Translations under genes and position numbers: made by a program | NCBI RefSeq assembly: GCF_000018045.1 | Contig: NC_009792.1 | Location: 248,001-312,000, forward strand | DNA length: 64,000 bases | From: Citrobacter koseri ATCC BAA-895 | GTDB taxonomy: Bacteria; Pseudomonadota; Gammaproteobacteria; Enterobacterales; Enterobacteriaceae | Direction: 5' to 3' | In this document: piece by piece, positions 8,722 through 17,543 of the stretch | Layout: every line of letters starts with the position of its first letter | Position numbering within the stretch: the first letter of the stretch is position 1 | Notes under the pieces: generated by a model | The model's database searches: none | What the model saw: only the letters and a program-made list of their open reading frames with translations | What the model was told of the DNA's origin: nothing

Positions 8722-11034
8722 ATGATCGTCCTGCGCAGTCTACGCGGTGGCTGGCGCTGGCTGGCCATCGCTCCATTTCTGATGATTCTGGCAGTCTGGG
8801 CGGCGGACAAAATCTGGCCGCTGCCGCTGCACGAGGTCAATCCGGCACGGGTGGTGGTGGCGCATGACGGCACACCGCTGTGGCGCTTTGCCGATGCGGA
8901 GGGGATCTGGCGCTATCCCGTGACGATTGAAGACGTTTCTCCCCGCTATCTTGACGCGTTAATCAATTACGAGGACCGCTGGTTCTGGCAGCATCCGGGC
9001 GTGAATCCGTTTTCGGTACTGCGTGCCGCCTGGCAGGATCTGTCGTCAGGACGCGTGATTTCCGGCGGCAGTACGTTGACCATGCAGGTGGCGCGACTGC
9101 TGGACCCGCATCCGCGAACCTTTGGCGGTAAATTTCGCCAGCTCTGGCGCGCGCTCCAGCTGGAGTGGCACCTGTCCAAGCGTGATATTCTGACGCTGTA
9201 TCTGAACCGTGCGCCGTTTGGCGGAACGTTGCAGGGCATCGGCGCCGCCAGTTGGGCTTATCTGGGTAAACCACCGACGCAACTGAGCTATTCGGAAGCG
9301 GCGTTGCTGGCGGTTTTACCGCAGGCGCCGAGCCGCTTGCGTCCCGATCGCTGGCCGGATCGCGCGCAAGCGGCGCGCAATAAAGTGCTGGAGCGGATGG
9401 CGGCGCAGGGCGTATGGTCGGCCCGGCATGTTCAGGAGGCCCGCGAAGAACCCGTCTGGCTGGCGCCCCGACAAATGCCGCAACTGGCGCCGCTGTTCTC
9501 ACGCATGATGCTGGGCAAAAGCAACAGTAACAAAATCGTCACTACGCTGGATGCCGGGTTGCAGCGTCAGCTTGAAGAGCTGGCGCAAAACTGGAAGGGA
9601 CGGCTTCCGGCGCGCAGTTCGCTGGCGATGATCGTTGTCGATCATACCGATATGAGCGTGCGTGGTTGGGTTGGATCGGTGGATATGAATGATGACAGTC
9701 GTTTTGGTCATGTGGATATGGTCACTGCGATCCGATCGCCGGGATCGGTGCTTAAACCCTTTGTCTATGGGCTGGCGCTGGATGACGGGTTGATCCATCC
9801 CGCCTCGCTGTTACAGGATGTGCCGCGCCGTACCGGCGATTATCGTCCGGGAAACTTTGACAGCGGGTTTCATGGCCCCGTCAGCATGAGCGAAGCGCTG
9901 GTGCGTTCGTTAAATTTGCCTGCGGTACAGGTGCTGGAAGCATATGGCCCAAAACGTTTTGCGGCAAAACTGCGTAACGTTGGCCTGCCGCTGTATCTGC
10001 CTGCGGGCGCGGCCCCTAATCTTTCCCTGATTCTGGGCGGCGCGGGCGCAAGGCTTGACGAGATGGTGGTGGCATACAGTGCGTTCGCCCGTCATGGCAA
10101 GGCGGCAACATTGCGCTTGCAGCCAGGGGATTCGTTGCAGGAGCGTCCGCTGATGTCGCCGGGCGCGGCGTGGATCATCCGGCGGGTGATGGCCGATGAA
10201 GCGCAGCCGTTGCCGGATAGCGCCCTGCCGCGCGTAGTGCCGCTCGCCTGGAAAACTGGCACCAGCTATGGCTATCGCGACGCGTGGGCGATAGGCATTA
10301 GCTCCCGCTACGTGACTGGCATCTGGACGGGCAGGCCCGACGGCACGCCCGTTGCCGGACAGTTTGGTTTTGCCAGCGCGGTGCCGCTGCTTAATCAGGT
10401 GAATAATATGCTGATGGCGCGCGCCGCGACGCAGCCTGAAGATCCGCGTCCGGCGTCGGTGAGCCGGGGCGTTATCTGCTGGCCGGGCGGACAGGCGCTT
10501 TCGGCGGGAGACAGTAACTGCCGCCGTCGACTGGCGACCTGGCTGCTGGAAAACAGCCAACCACCGACGCTGCTGTTACCTGAACAGGAAGGGATTAGCG
10601 GCATTCGTTTTCCTGTCTGGCTGGATAATGACGGAAAACGCGTCGCCGCCGATTGCGCCCAGGCGCGGGAGCAGACGTTGATTGTCTGGCCGTTGCCGCT
10701 GGAGCCCTGGTTGCCCGCTGCTGAACGCCGCGCTGCGCGACTACCGACGGCTTCGACGGCCTGCCCGCCGCTGGGGCAGGATGCGCCTTTACCTCTACAG
10801 TTAACGGGCGTGCGTGATGGCGCGATAGTGAAACGGTTACCCGGCGCTTCCGGGGTGGATTTATCGATTCAGAGCAGTGGTGGCGCGGGGGCGCGCTGGT
10901 GGTTCCTCAATGGTGAGCCGTTGGGAGAACGCGAACGGAATATTACGTTACATCTTGCCGAAAAAGGCGAGTATCAATTACTGGTTATGGATGCTGCTGG
11001 ACAGATTTCTGCGCTGCGATTTACTCTGCAATAG
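8722..11034 (+). CDS. pbpC: Penicillin-binding protein 1C
   Basis: This 770-residue bifunctional class A-type PBP matches E. coli PbpC in length. It has an N-terminal membrane anchor (about 8-28) and a glycosyltransferase (GT51) domain with the catalytic Glu84 in YEDRWFW. The transpeptidase domain has SVLK at 342-345 (Ser342) and KTG at 511-513, followed by a C-terminal BiPBP-type domain. It polymerises peptidoglycan at the periplasmic face, although the transpeptidase activity of PBP1C is reported as weak or atypical. The ATG follows the yfhM stop with no gap, which implies translational coupling. Confidence 0.96.
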   Translation: MIVLRSLRGGWRWLAIAPFLMILAVWAADKIWPLPLHEVNPARVVVAHDGTPLWRFADAEGIWRYPVTIEDVSPRYLDALINYEDRWFWQHPGVNPFSVLRAAWQDLSSGRVISGGSTLTMQVARLLDPHPRTFGGKFRQLWRALQLEWHLSKRDILTLYLNRAPFGGTLQGIGAASWAYLGKPPTQLSYSEAALLAVLPQAPSRLRPDRWPDRAQAARNKVLERMAAQGVWSARHVQEAREEPVWLAPRQMPQLAPLFSRMMLGKSNSNKIVTTLDAGLQRQLEELAQNWKGRLPARSSLAMIVVDHTDMSVRGWVGSVDMNDDSRFGHVDMVTAIRSPGSVLKPFVYGLALDDGLIHPASLLQDVPRRTGDYRPGNFDSGFHGPVSMSEALVRSLNLPAVQVLEAYGPKRFAAKLRNVGLPLYLPAGAAPNLSLILGGAGARLDEMVVAYSAFARHGKAATLRLQPGDSLQERPLMSPGAAWIIRRVMADEAQPLPDSALPRVVPLAWKTGTSYGYRDAWAIGISSRYVTGIWTGRPDGTPVAGQFGFASAVPLLNQVNNMLMARAATQPEDPRPASVSRGVICWPGGQALSAGDSNCRRRLATWLLENSQPPTLLLPEQEGISGIRFPVWLDNDGKRVAADCAQAREQTLIVWPLPLEPWLPAAERRAARLPTASTACPPLGQDAPLPLQLTGVRDGAIVKRLPGASGVDLSIQSSGGAGARWWFLNGEPLGERERNITLHLAEKGEYQLLVMDAAGQISALRFTLQ

Positions 11035-11097
11035 ACCTGATAGCAATAGTTTGTTGCTAATACTCATCTTATTTTAAAAAAATGTTACCTTCATCCA

Positions 11098-11126
11098 TAG
11101 GCAATAACCCGGATGCTCTTTATAAT
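11098..11126 (+). promoter_or_regulatory. Predicted sigma-70 promoter for ndk
   Basis: A perfect TATAAT at 11121-11126 lies 17 bases downstream of TAGGCA (11098-11103), a four-of-six match to the -35 consensus. It is about 57 bases upstream of the ndk start. The pattern is seen directly; use in vivo is inferred. Confidence 0.6.
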
Positions 11127-11182
11127 CCGCGCCAGGTCGTACAAGCATATATACAACAGCAGAACACATTACAGAGGTAATC

Positions 11183-11614
11183 ATGGCGATTGAACGTACT
11201 TTTTCCATCATCAAACCAAATGCGGTGGCAAAAAACGTTATTGGCAACATCTTTGCGCGCTTTGAAGCAGCAGGGTTCAAAATTGTCGGTACGAAAATGC
11301 TGCACCTGACCGTTGAGCAGGCGCGCGGTTTCTATGCCGAGCACGATGGTAAACCGTTCTTCGACGGTCTGGTCGAGTTCATGACCTCTGGCCCGATCGT
11401 GGTTTCCGTACTGGAAAGCGAAAATGCCGTGCAGCGTCACCGCGACCTGCTGGGCGCAACCAACCCGGCTAACGCGCTGGCGGGCACCCTGCGTGCCGAC
11501 TACGCGGACAGCTTCACCGAAAACGGCACCCACGGTTCAGATTCTCTGGAATCCGCTCAGCGTGAAATCGCCTATTTCTTTGGTGAAGGCGAAGTGTGCC
11601 CGCGCACTCGTTAA
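11183..11614 (+). CDS. ndk: Nucleoside diphosphate kinase
   Basis: This 143-residue enzyme equilibrates nucleoside di- and triphosphates using ATP through a phosphohistidine. The catalytic His117 sits in NGTHGSDS, and KPNAV at 11-15 is the conserved N-terminal nucleotide-binding part. Length and sequence match E. coli Ndk. AGAGGT precedes the ATG. It has its own promoter-like sequence and is followed by REP units, so it is probably monocistronic. Confidence 0.97.
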   Translation: MAIERTFSIIKPNAVAKNVIGNIFARFEAAGFKIVGTKMLHLTVEQARGFYAEHDGKPFFDGLVEFMTSGPIVVSVLESENAVQRHRDLLGATNPANALAGTLRADYADSFTENGTHGSDSLESAQREIAYFFGEGEVCPRTR

Positions 11615-11633
11615 TAAATCAGTGATGTAGTAT

Positions 11634-11730
11634 GTAGGCCTGATAAGACGCATCTGCGTCGCCATCAGGCAGTCGCGCAATGCCGGATGGCGCTGACGCT
11701 TATCCGGCCTACGACTTATCAGGTCTACGA
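11634..11730. repeat. REP cluster after ndk
   Basis: Two units of different sequence class lie here: GCCTGATAAGACG with CGTCGCCATCAGGC (about 11638-11670), and GCCGGATGGCG with CGCTTATCCGGC (about 11682-11708). A decayed partial copy (ACTTATCAGGTCTACGA) follows. Confidence 0.85.
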
Positions 11731-11810
11731 CGCTGCTCTGCCTTTACACATTATTTTCGCTAATGTCCCGCGCAGGCGTGGCATCCTTGCGATAGAATTT
11801 GTACAATGCA

Positions 11811-11853
11811 GCGCCCCAGGATGAGCACCGCTCACTGGGGCGCTTCTTTTTTC
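11811..11853 (+). terminator. Strong hairpin and T run in the rlmN leader
   Basis: A perfect 9-bp GC-rich stem (GCGCCCCAG at 11811-11819 with CTGGGGCGC at 11835-11843) is followed by TTCTTTTTT. This is a textbook intrinsic terminator placed only about 47 bases before the rlmN start. It ends upstream transcription, or acts as an attenuator if the rlmN promoter lies before it. Confidence 0.8.
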
Positions 11854-11899
11854 AACCCTCCAGGGGCCATAACGTGTAATAACGAGGCCGGAATAGAAT

Positions 11900-13066
11900 A
11901 TGTCTGAACAAATTGTCACGTCTGAAATCATCACCCCGGTTGTTCCTGATAAAAATGGAAAAATTAACCTGCTGGATCTGAACCGTCAGCAGATGCGGGA
12001 GTTTTTTAAAGAATTAGGTGAAAAACCCTTCCGCGCCGATCAGGTGATGAAGTGGATGTACCACTATTGCAGCGATAACTTTGATGAGATGACCGACATC
12101 AACAAAGTGTTACGTGGCAAACTGAAAGAGGTGGCGGAAATCCGCGCGCCAGAGGTGGTGGAAGAACAGCGTTCTTCAGATGGCACCATCAAATGGGCGA
12201 TTGCCGTTGGCGATCAGCGCGTGGAAACGGTCTACATCCCGGAAGACGATCGCGCCACGCTGTGCGTCTCTTCACAGGTTGGTTGCGCGCTGGAGTGTAA
12301 ATTCTGCTCGACTGCGCAGCAGGGCTTTAACCGTAACCTGCGCGTCTCTGAAATTATCGGCCAGGTGTGGCGTGCGGCGAAAATTGTCGGCGCGGCGAAA
12401 GTCACCGGGCAACGTCCGATCACCAACGTGGTGATGATGGGCATGGGTGAACCGCTGCTGAACCTGACCAACGTCGTACCGGCGATGGAAATCATGCTGG
12501 ATGATTTCGGTTTCGGTCTGTCTAAACGCCGCGTTACGCTGTCGACGTCAGGCGTTGTTCCGGCTCTGGATAAACTGGGCGACATGATTGACGTTGCGCT
12601 GGCGATCTCTTTGCATGCGCCGAACGATGAAATTCGCGATGAAATTGTACCGATCAACAGAAAGTACAACATCGAAACGTTCCTCGACGCGGTTCGCCGT
12701 TATTTGCAGAAATCCAATGCGAATCAGGGACGCGTCACAATTGAATACGTCATGCTGGACCACATCAACGATGGAACGGAACATGCGCATCAGCTGGCGG
12801 AACTGCTGAAAGATACGCCGTGTAAGATTAACCTGATTCCGTGGAACCCGTTCCCGGGCGCGCCGTATGGCCGGAGTTCCAACAGCCGCATCGATCGTTT
12901 TTCTAAGGTGTTGATGAGCTATGGTTTCACGACCATTGTGCGTAAAACACGCGGCGACGATATTGATGCCGCTTGTGGTCAGCTTGCCGGGGATGTGATT
13001 GACCGTACCAAACGTACTCTGCGTAAGCGTATGCAAGGTGAGGCTATCGACATTAAGGCGGTCTGA
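11900..13066 (+). CDS. rlmN: Dual-specificity RNA methyltransferase RlmN
   Basis: This 388-residue radical-SAM enzyme makes 2-methyladenosine at A2503 of 23S rRNA and A37 of some tRNAs. The [4Fe-4S] cluster motif CX3CX2C is at Cys129, Cys133 and Cys136. The methyl-carrying cysteine in AACGQLAG is near residue 359. The N-terminus is four residues longer than in E. coli and resembles Salmonella. It is followed by rodZ, ispG, hisS, yfgM, bamB and der, as in E. coli. Confidence 0.96.
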   Translation: MSEQIVTSEIITPVVPDKNGKINLLDLNRQQMREFFKELGEKPFRADQVMKWMYHYCSDNFDEMTDINKVLRGKLKEVAEIRAPEVVEEQRSSDGTIKWAIAVGDQRVETVYIPEDDRATLCVSSQVGCALECKFCSTAQQGFNRNLRVSEIIGQVWRAAKIVGAAKVTGQRPITNVVMMGMGEPLLNLTNVVPAMEIMLDDFGFGLSKRRVTLSTSGVVPALDKLGDMIDVALAISLHAPNDEIRDEIVPINRKYNIETFLDAVRRYLQKSNANQGRVTIEYVMLDHINDGTEHAHQLAELLKDTPCKINLIPWNPFPGAPYGRSSNSRIDRFSKVLMSYGFTTIVRKTRGDDIDAACGQLAGDVIDRTKRTLRKRMQGEAIDIKAV

Positions 13067-13227
13067 TACGGCTTGCGCCATTGTGTGTTTTGTGTACAGT
13101 GGCGCAATGTTGGTTGAATGATGCCTCAAGTTGTACTTATCTGGTCAATATTAACGGTGCGTTTTTGTCAACTTTAGGGCAGTATGTAGCGGTGCAACAA
13201 TAGTTTAGCCTTAAGGATTAAGCTGTT

Positions 13228-13257
13228 TTGTCATAAGTAGCCTGACAGTCTTATACT
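13228..13257 (+). promoter_or_regulatory. Predicted promoter in the rlmN-rodZ gap
   Basis: TTGTCA (13228-13233) and TATACT (13252-13257) are separated by 18 bases, a good sigma-70 pattern about 100 bases upstream of rodZ. The remaining 290-base gap (13067-13356) holds no coding sequence I can support. It gives the transcript a leader of about 90 bases. Confidence 0.6.
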
Positions 13258-13356
13258 GTCCAACTAAGGTTAACTGACCAGATGTTTCGCGGTGCGGGTG
13301 GGCATTGTGTCTCACCGGCGCCTGAACCCCAATTTACGTACCAGCAGCTGTAGCGA

Positions 13357-14370
13357 ATGAATACTGAAGCCACGCACGACCAAAATGAAGCACAATCCAC
13401 CGGCGTTCGTCTGCGCAATGCCCGTGAACAACTCGGACTCAGCCAGCAGGCGGTTGCAGAGCGACTTTGCCTGAAGGTTTCCACGGTACGCGATATTGAA
13501 GAAGATAAGGCCCCGGCCGATCTCGCTTCAACGTTTCTGCGCGGGTATATCCGCTCTTATGCGCGTCTGGTGCACATCCCTGAAGAAGAACTGCTGCCCG
13601 GTCTGGAAAAACAGGCGCCGGTTCGTCCTTCCAAAGTCGCGCCAATGCAGAGTTTCTCTTTAGGTAAGCGTCGTAAAAAGCGCGATGGCTGGTTGATGAC
13701 GTTCACCTGGCTGGTGCTGTTTGTGGTGGTTGGCCTGACGGGGGCCTGGTGGTGGCAAAACCATAAGGCGCAGCAGGAAGAACTCACCACGATGGTCGAT
13801 CAATCCTCTGCTGAACTGAATGCTGGCGGCGATAGCGCCCAGAGCGTACCGCTGGACACCAGCGAAGCCGCAAGCCAGGATTCGACGCCAGCGCCAACTG
13901 CGCCTGTTGACTCTACGGCGACAAACGCCGTGCCGCAGACGCCGGATGCGTCCGCGACGACCACGGCGCCTGCCGCAGACGCTCAGCAGAATGCGGTCGT
14001 TGCGCCTTCTCAGGCGAATGTGGATACCGCAACCACGGCGCCTGCCGCGACGGGTGATACGGCGTCATTGCCGACCGATCAGGCGGGCGTGGCTACGTCA
14101 GCGGTCGATCAGAACGCGCTGGTGATGAACTTTACCGCCGATTGCTGGCTGGAAGTCACCGATGCGACAGGGAAAAAACTGTTTAGCGGAATGCAGCGTA
14201 AAGATGGCAATTTAAACCTAACCGGTCAGGCGCCTTATAAGCTTAAAATTGGCGCCCCGGCTGCGGTACAGATCCAGTATCAAGGAAAACCTGTCGATCT
14301 GAGCCGTTTTATCAGAACTAACCAGGTTGCGCGTCTGACCCTTAATGCCGAACAATCACCGGCGCAGTAA
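13357..14370 (+). CDS. rodZ: Cytoskeleton protein RodZ
   Basis: This 337-residue bitopic inner-membrane protein links MreB to the elongasome and keeps rod shape. The N-terminal cytoplasmic helix-turn-helix (about 20-80) binds MreB. A basic stretch, KRRKKRD, precedes one transmembrane helix (about 112-133). A long Ala/Thr/Pro-rich periplasmic linker (about 150-250) leads to a beta-rich C-terminal domain. Length equals E. coli RodZ. The ATG at 13357 follows TGTAGCGA, a poor Shine-Dalgarno. It lies 26 bases before ispG. Confidence 0.95.
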   Translation: MNTEATHDQNEAQSTGVRLRNAREQLGLSQQAVAERLCLKVSTVRDIEEDKAPADLASTFLRGYIRSYARLVHIPEEELLPGLEKQAPVRPSKVAPMQSFSLGKRRKKRDGWLMTFTWLVLFVVVGLTGAWWWQNHKAQQEELTTMVDQSSAELNAGGDSAQSVPLDTSEAASQDSTPAPTAPVDSTATNAVPQTPDASATTTAPAADAQQNAVVAPSQANVDTATTAPAATGDTASLPTDQAGVATSAVDQNALVMNFTADCWLEVTDATGKKLFSGMQRKDGNLNLTGQAPYKLKIGAPAAVQIQYQGKPVDLSRFIRTNQVARLTLNAEQSPAQ

Positions 14371-14396
14371 CAGACGGGCAACGCGGGAGATTTTTC

Positions 14397-15515
14397 ATGC
14401 ATAACCAGGCTCCAATTCAACGTAGAAAATCGAAACGTATTTACGTTGGGAATGTGCCGATTGGCGATGGCGCCCCCATCGCCGTACAGTCAATGACCAA
14501 TACGCGCACGACGGATGTGGAAGCGACGGTCAATCAAATTAAAGCGCTGGAGCGTGTTGGCGCGGATATCGTCCGCGTCTCCGTGCCGACAATGGATGCC
14601 GCAGAGGCGTTTAAACTGATCAAGCAGCAGGTTAATGTCCCGCTGGTTGCTGATATCCACTTCGACTATCGCATTGCGCTGAAAGTGGCGGAATATGGCG
14701 TGGATTGCCTGCGAATCAACCCAGGCAACATCGGTAACGAAGAGCGTATTCGTACCGTTGTCGACTGCGCTCGCGATAAAAATATCCCTATCCGTATCGG
14801 CGTAAACGCCGGATCGCTGGAAAAAGATCTACAGGAAAAATACGGTGAGCCGACGCCGCAGGCGCTGCTGGAATCGGCGATGCGCCATGTGGATCATCTC
14901 GATCGCCTGAACTTCGATCAGTTTAAAGTCAGCGTGAAAGCCTCGGATGTTTTCCTCGCGGTAGAATCCTATCGTCTGTTGGCGAAACAGATCGAACAAC
15001 CGTTGCATCTTGGGATCACCGAAGCGGGCGGCGCGCGCAGCGGCGCGGTGAAATCGGCAATTGGCCTCGGTTTACTGCTGTCGGAAGGCATTGGCGATAC
15101 GCTGCGCGTCTCTCTGGCGGCCGATCCGGTAGAAGAAATTAAAGTGGGCTTCGATATTCTGAAATCGCTGCGCATTCGTGCGCGTGGGATCAACTTTATC
15201 GCTTGCCCAACCTGTTCCCGTCAGGAGTTCGACGTCATCGGCACGGTCAACGCGCTGGAACAACGCCTTGAAGACATCATCACGCCAATGGACGTTTCCA
15301 TCATCGGCTGTGTGGTGAACGGGCCGGGCGAAGCGCTGGTTTCGACGCTGGGCGTAACGGGCGGCAACAAGAAAAGCGGCCTGTATGAAGACGGCGTGCG
15401 TAAAGACAGACTCGACAACGATGATATGATTACGCAGCTTGAAGCCCGTATCCGCGCGAAGGCCAGCATTATGGACGAAGCGCGTCGAATCGACGTGCAG
15501 CAGGTTGAAAAATAA
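14397..15515 (+). CDS. ispG: 4-hydroxy-3-methylbut-2-enyl diphosphate synthase
   Basis: This 372-residue [4Fe-4S] enzyme carries out the penultimate step of the MEP isoprenoid pathway, converting MEcPP to HMBPP. Cluster ligands are visible as Cys270 and Cys273 in ACPTC and Cys305 in GCVVNGPGE. The N-terminal TIM barrel carries the MTNTRTTD segment. Length is identical to E. coli. A clear GGGAGA Shine-Dalgarno precedes the ATG. Two hairpins follow before hisS. Confidence 0.97.
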   Translation: MHNQAPIQRRKSKRIYVGNVPIGDGAPIAVQSMTNTRTTDVEATVNQIKALERVGADIVRVSVPTMDAAEAFKLIKQQVNVPLVADIHFDYRIALKVAEYGVDCLRINPGNIGNEERIRTVVDCARDKNIPIRIGVNAGSLEKDLQEKYGEPTPQALLESAMRHVDHLDRLNFDQFKVSVKASDVFLAVESYRLLAKQIEQPLHLGITEAGGARSGAVKSAIGLGLLLSEGIGDTLRVSLAADPVEEIKVGFDILKSLRIRARGINFIACPTCSRQEFDVIGTVNALEQRLEDIITPMDVSIIGCVVNGPGEALVSTLGVTGGNKKSGLYEDGVRKDRLDNDDMITQLEARIRAKASIMDEARRIDVQQVEK

Positions 15516-15524
15516 TAACGCGAT

Positions 15525-15605
15525 GGGAAGCGGCGCGCTTCCCGTGTATGATTGAACCCGCATGGCTCCCGTATCGTTTGGGAAGCGCTGAGGGTTCATT
15601 TTTAT
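15525..15605 (+). terminator. Two hairpins in the ispG-hisS gap
   Basis: The first hairpin (GGGAAGC 15525-15531 with GCTTCCC 15537-15543) lacks a T run. The second (TGAACCC 15553-15559 with GGGTTCA 15592-15598) is followed by TTTTTA and ends about 20 bases before hisS. This suggests partial termination or attenuation between ispG and hisS. Confidence 0.6.
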
Positions 15606-15624
15606 ATTCAGAAAGAGAATAAAC

Positions 15625-16899
15625 GTGGCAAAAAACATTCAAGCCATTCGCGGCATGAACGATTATCTGCCTGGCGAAACCGCCATCTGGCAGCGCATTG
15701 AAGGCACACTCAAAAACGTGCTCGGCAGCTACGGTTACAGTGAAATCCGTTTGCCGATTGTAGAGCAGACCCCGTTATTCAAACGCGCTATCGGTGAAGT
15801 CACTGACGTGGTTGAAAAAGAGATGTACACCTTTGAGGATCGTAATGGCGACAGCCTGACGTTGCGTCCTGAAGGGACGGCGGGTTGCGTACGCGCCGGT
15901 ATCGAACATGGTCTCCTGTACAATCAGGAACAGCGCTTGTGGTATATCGGGCCGATGTTCCGCCATGAGCGTCCGCAGAAAGGGCGTTATCGTCAGTTCC
16001 ATCAGTTGGGTGTCGAAGCCTTCGGTCTGCAAGGGCCGGATATTGATGCGGAGCTGATTCTGCTGACCGCGCGCTGGTGGCGTGCGTTGGGTATTGCTGA
16101 ACATGTGAATCTGGAGCTGAACTCCATCGGTTCGCTTGACGCGCGCGCCAACTATCGTGATGCGCTGGTGGCATACCTTGAACAGCATAAAGAGAAGCTG
16201 GACGAAGACTGCAAACGCCGCATGTATACCAACCCGCTGCGCGTGCTGGATTCCAAGAACCCGGACGTTCAGGCGCTGCTCAACGATGCGCCTGCTCTGG
16301 GCGACTATCTGGATGACGACTCCCGCGAGCACTTTGCCGGTCTGTGCAAACTGCTGGAAGCGGCGGGTATCGCTTACACCGTCAACCAGCGTCTGGTTCG
16401 CGGCCTTGATTACTACAACCGTACCGTATTTGAATGGGTAACCAACAGTCTGGGTTCTCAGGGCACAGTGTGCGCCGGCGGTCGTTATGACGGTCTGGTG
16501 GAGCAACTTGGCGGTCGCGCAACCCCGGCGGTGGGCTTTGCGATGGGTCTGGAACGACTTGTTTTGTTAGTTCAGGCAGTTAATCTGGAATTTAATGCCG
16601 ATCCTGTTGTCGATATATACCTGGTAGCCTCAGGCGCGGATACGCAGTCTGCGGCGATGACACTGGCGGAGCGCCTGCGTGATGAAAATCCGGGCGTAAA
16701 ACTGATGACTAACCACGGCGGCGGCAACTTTAAGAAACAGTTTGCCCGTGCCGATAAATGGGGCGCCCGCGTTGCACTGGTGCTGGGTGAGTCCGAAGTG
16801 GCTGACGGCACCGTTGTAGTGAAGGATTTACGCTCTGGTGAGCAAACGGCAGTCGCACAGGATAGTGTGACCGCACATTTGCGCACGTTATTGGGTTAA
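15625..16899 (+). CDS. hisS: Histidyl-tRNA synthetase
   Basis: This 424-residue class II aminoacyl-tRNA synthetase charges tRNA-His. Visible motifs are the class II core (FRHERPQKGRYRQFHQ, motif 2), the histidine-specific LVRGLDYYNRT segment and AVGFAMGLERL (motif 3). The start is GTG at 15625, preceded by AAAGAGA, as in E. coli. The C-terminal anticodon-binding domain covers about 325-424. Length equals E. coli. Confidence 0.97.
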   Translation: MAKNIQAIRGMNDYLPGETAIWQRIEGTLKNVLGSYGYSEIRLPIVEQTPLFKRAIGEVTDVVEKEMYTFEDRNGDSLTLRPEGTAGCVRAGIEHGLLYNQEQRLWYIGPMFRHERPQKGRYRQFHQLGVEAFGLQGPDIDAELILLTARWWRALGIAEHVNLELNSIGSLDARANYRDALVAYLEQHKEKLDEDCKRRMYTNPLRVLDSKNPDVQALLNDAPALGDYLDDDSREHFAGLCKLLEAAGIAYTVNQRLVRGLDYYNRTVFEWVTNSLGSQGTVCAGGRYDGLVEQLGGRATPAVGFAMGLERLVLLVQAVNLEFNADPVVDIYLVASGADTQSAAMTLAERLRDENPGVKLMTNHGGGNFKKQFARADKWGARVALVLGESEVADGTVVVKDLRSGEQTAVAQDSVTAHLRTLLG

Positions 16900-16912
16900 G
16901 GAGAAGGACAGC

Positions 16913-17533
16913 GTGGAAATTTACGAGAACGAAAACGACCAGGTTGATGCGATCAAACGCTTCTTTGCTGAAAATGGCAAAGCGCTGGCTGTTGGGGTGA
17001 TTTTAGGGGTTGGCGCGCTGCTCGGTTGGCGCTACTGGACCAGTCATCAGACGGAGTCCGCACGCTCTGCTTCTCTGGCATATCAAAATGCGGTGACCGC
17101 GGTGAGCGCGGGCAAACCGGATAGCATCTCCGCTGCGGAGAAATTCGCCACGGAGAATAAAAATACCTACGGCGCGTTAGCTTCTATGGAACTGGCGCAG
17201 CAGTTTGTTGATCAAAATGAACTTGAGAAAGCCGCAGCCCAGCTACAGCAAGGACTGGCGGCCACCAGCGATGAGAACCTCAAAGCGGTGATTAATCTGC
17301 GTCTTGCCCGCGTTCAGGTGCAGCTCAAGCAGGCCGATACCGCGCTGAAAACGCTCGATACCGTAAAAGGTGAAGGATGGGCTGCGATTGTCGCCGATCT
17401 GCGTGGCGAAGCGTTGCTGAGCAAAGGCGATAAACAAGGCGCGCGCAGCGCATGGGAAGCAGGCGTGAAAAGCGATGCCAGCCCGGCGCTGAGTGAAATG
17501 ATGCAGATGAAAATCAATAATTTGTCCATCTGA
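16913..17533 (+). CDS. yfgM: Ancillary SecYEG translocon subunit YfgM
   Basis: This 206-residue inner-membrane protein has a short cytoplasmic N-terminus, one transmembrane helix (about 22-40) and a periplasmic TPR-like domain. It associates with PpiD at the SecYEG translocon and passes secreted proteins to periplasmic chaperones; it is also reported to affect RcsB signalling. The start is GTG at 16913 with AAGGAGAAGG just upstream. It is operonic with hisS and bamB. Confidence 0.94.
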   Translation: MEIYENENDQVDAIKRFFAENGKALAVGVILGVGALLGWRYWTSHQTESARSASLAYQNAVTAVSAGKPDSISAAEKFATENKNTYGALASMELAQQFVDQNELEKAAAQLQQGLAATSDENLKAVINLRLARVQVQLKQADTALKTLDTVKGEGWAAIVADLRGEALLSKGDKQGARSAWEAGVKSDASPALSEMMQMKINNLSI

Positions 17534-17543
17534 GAGGGACCCG

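Noticed and set aside
11634..11730. Repeated palindromes as a CRISPR array
   Set aside because: Units are few, imperfect, lack regular unique spacers and match REP elements; no cas genes are present.
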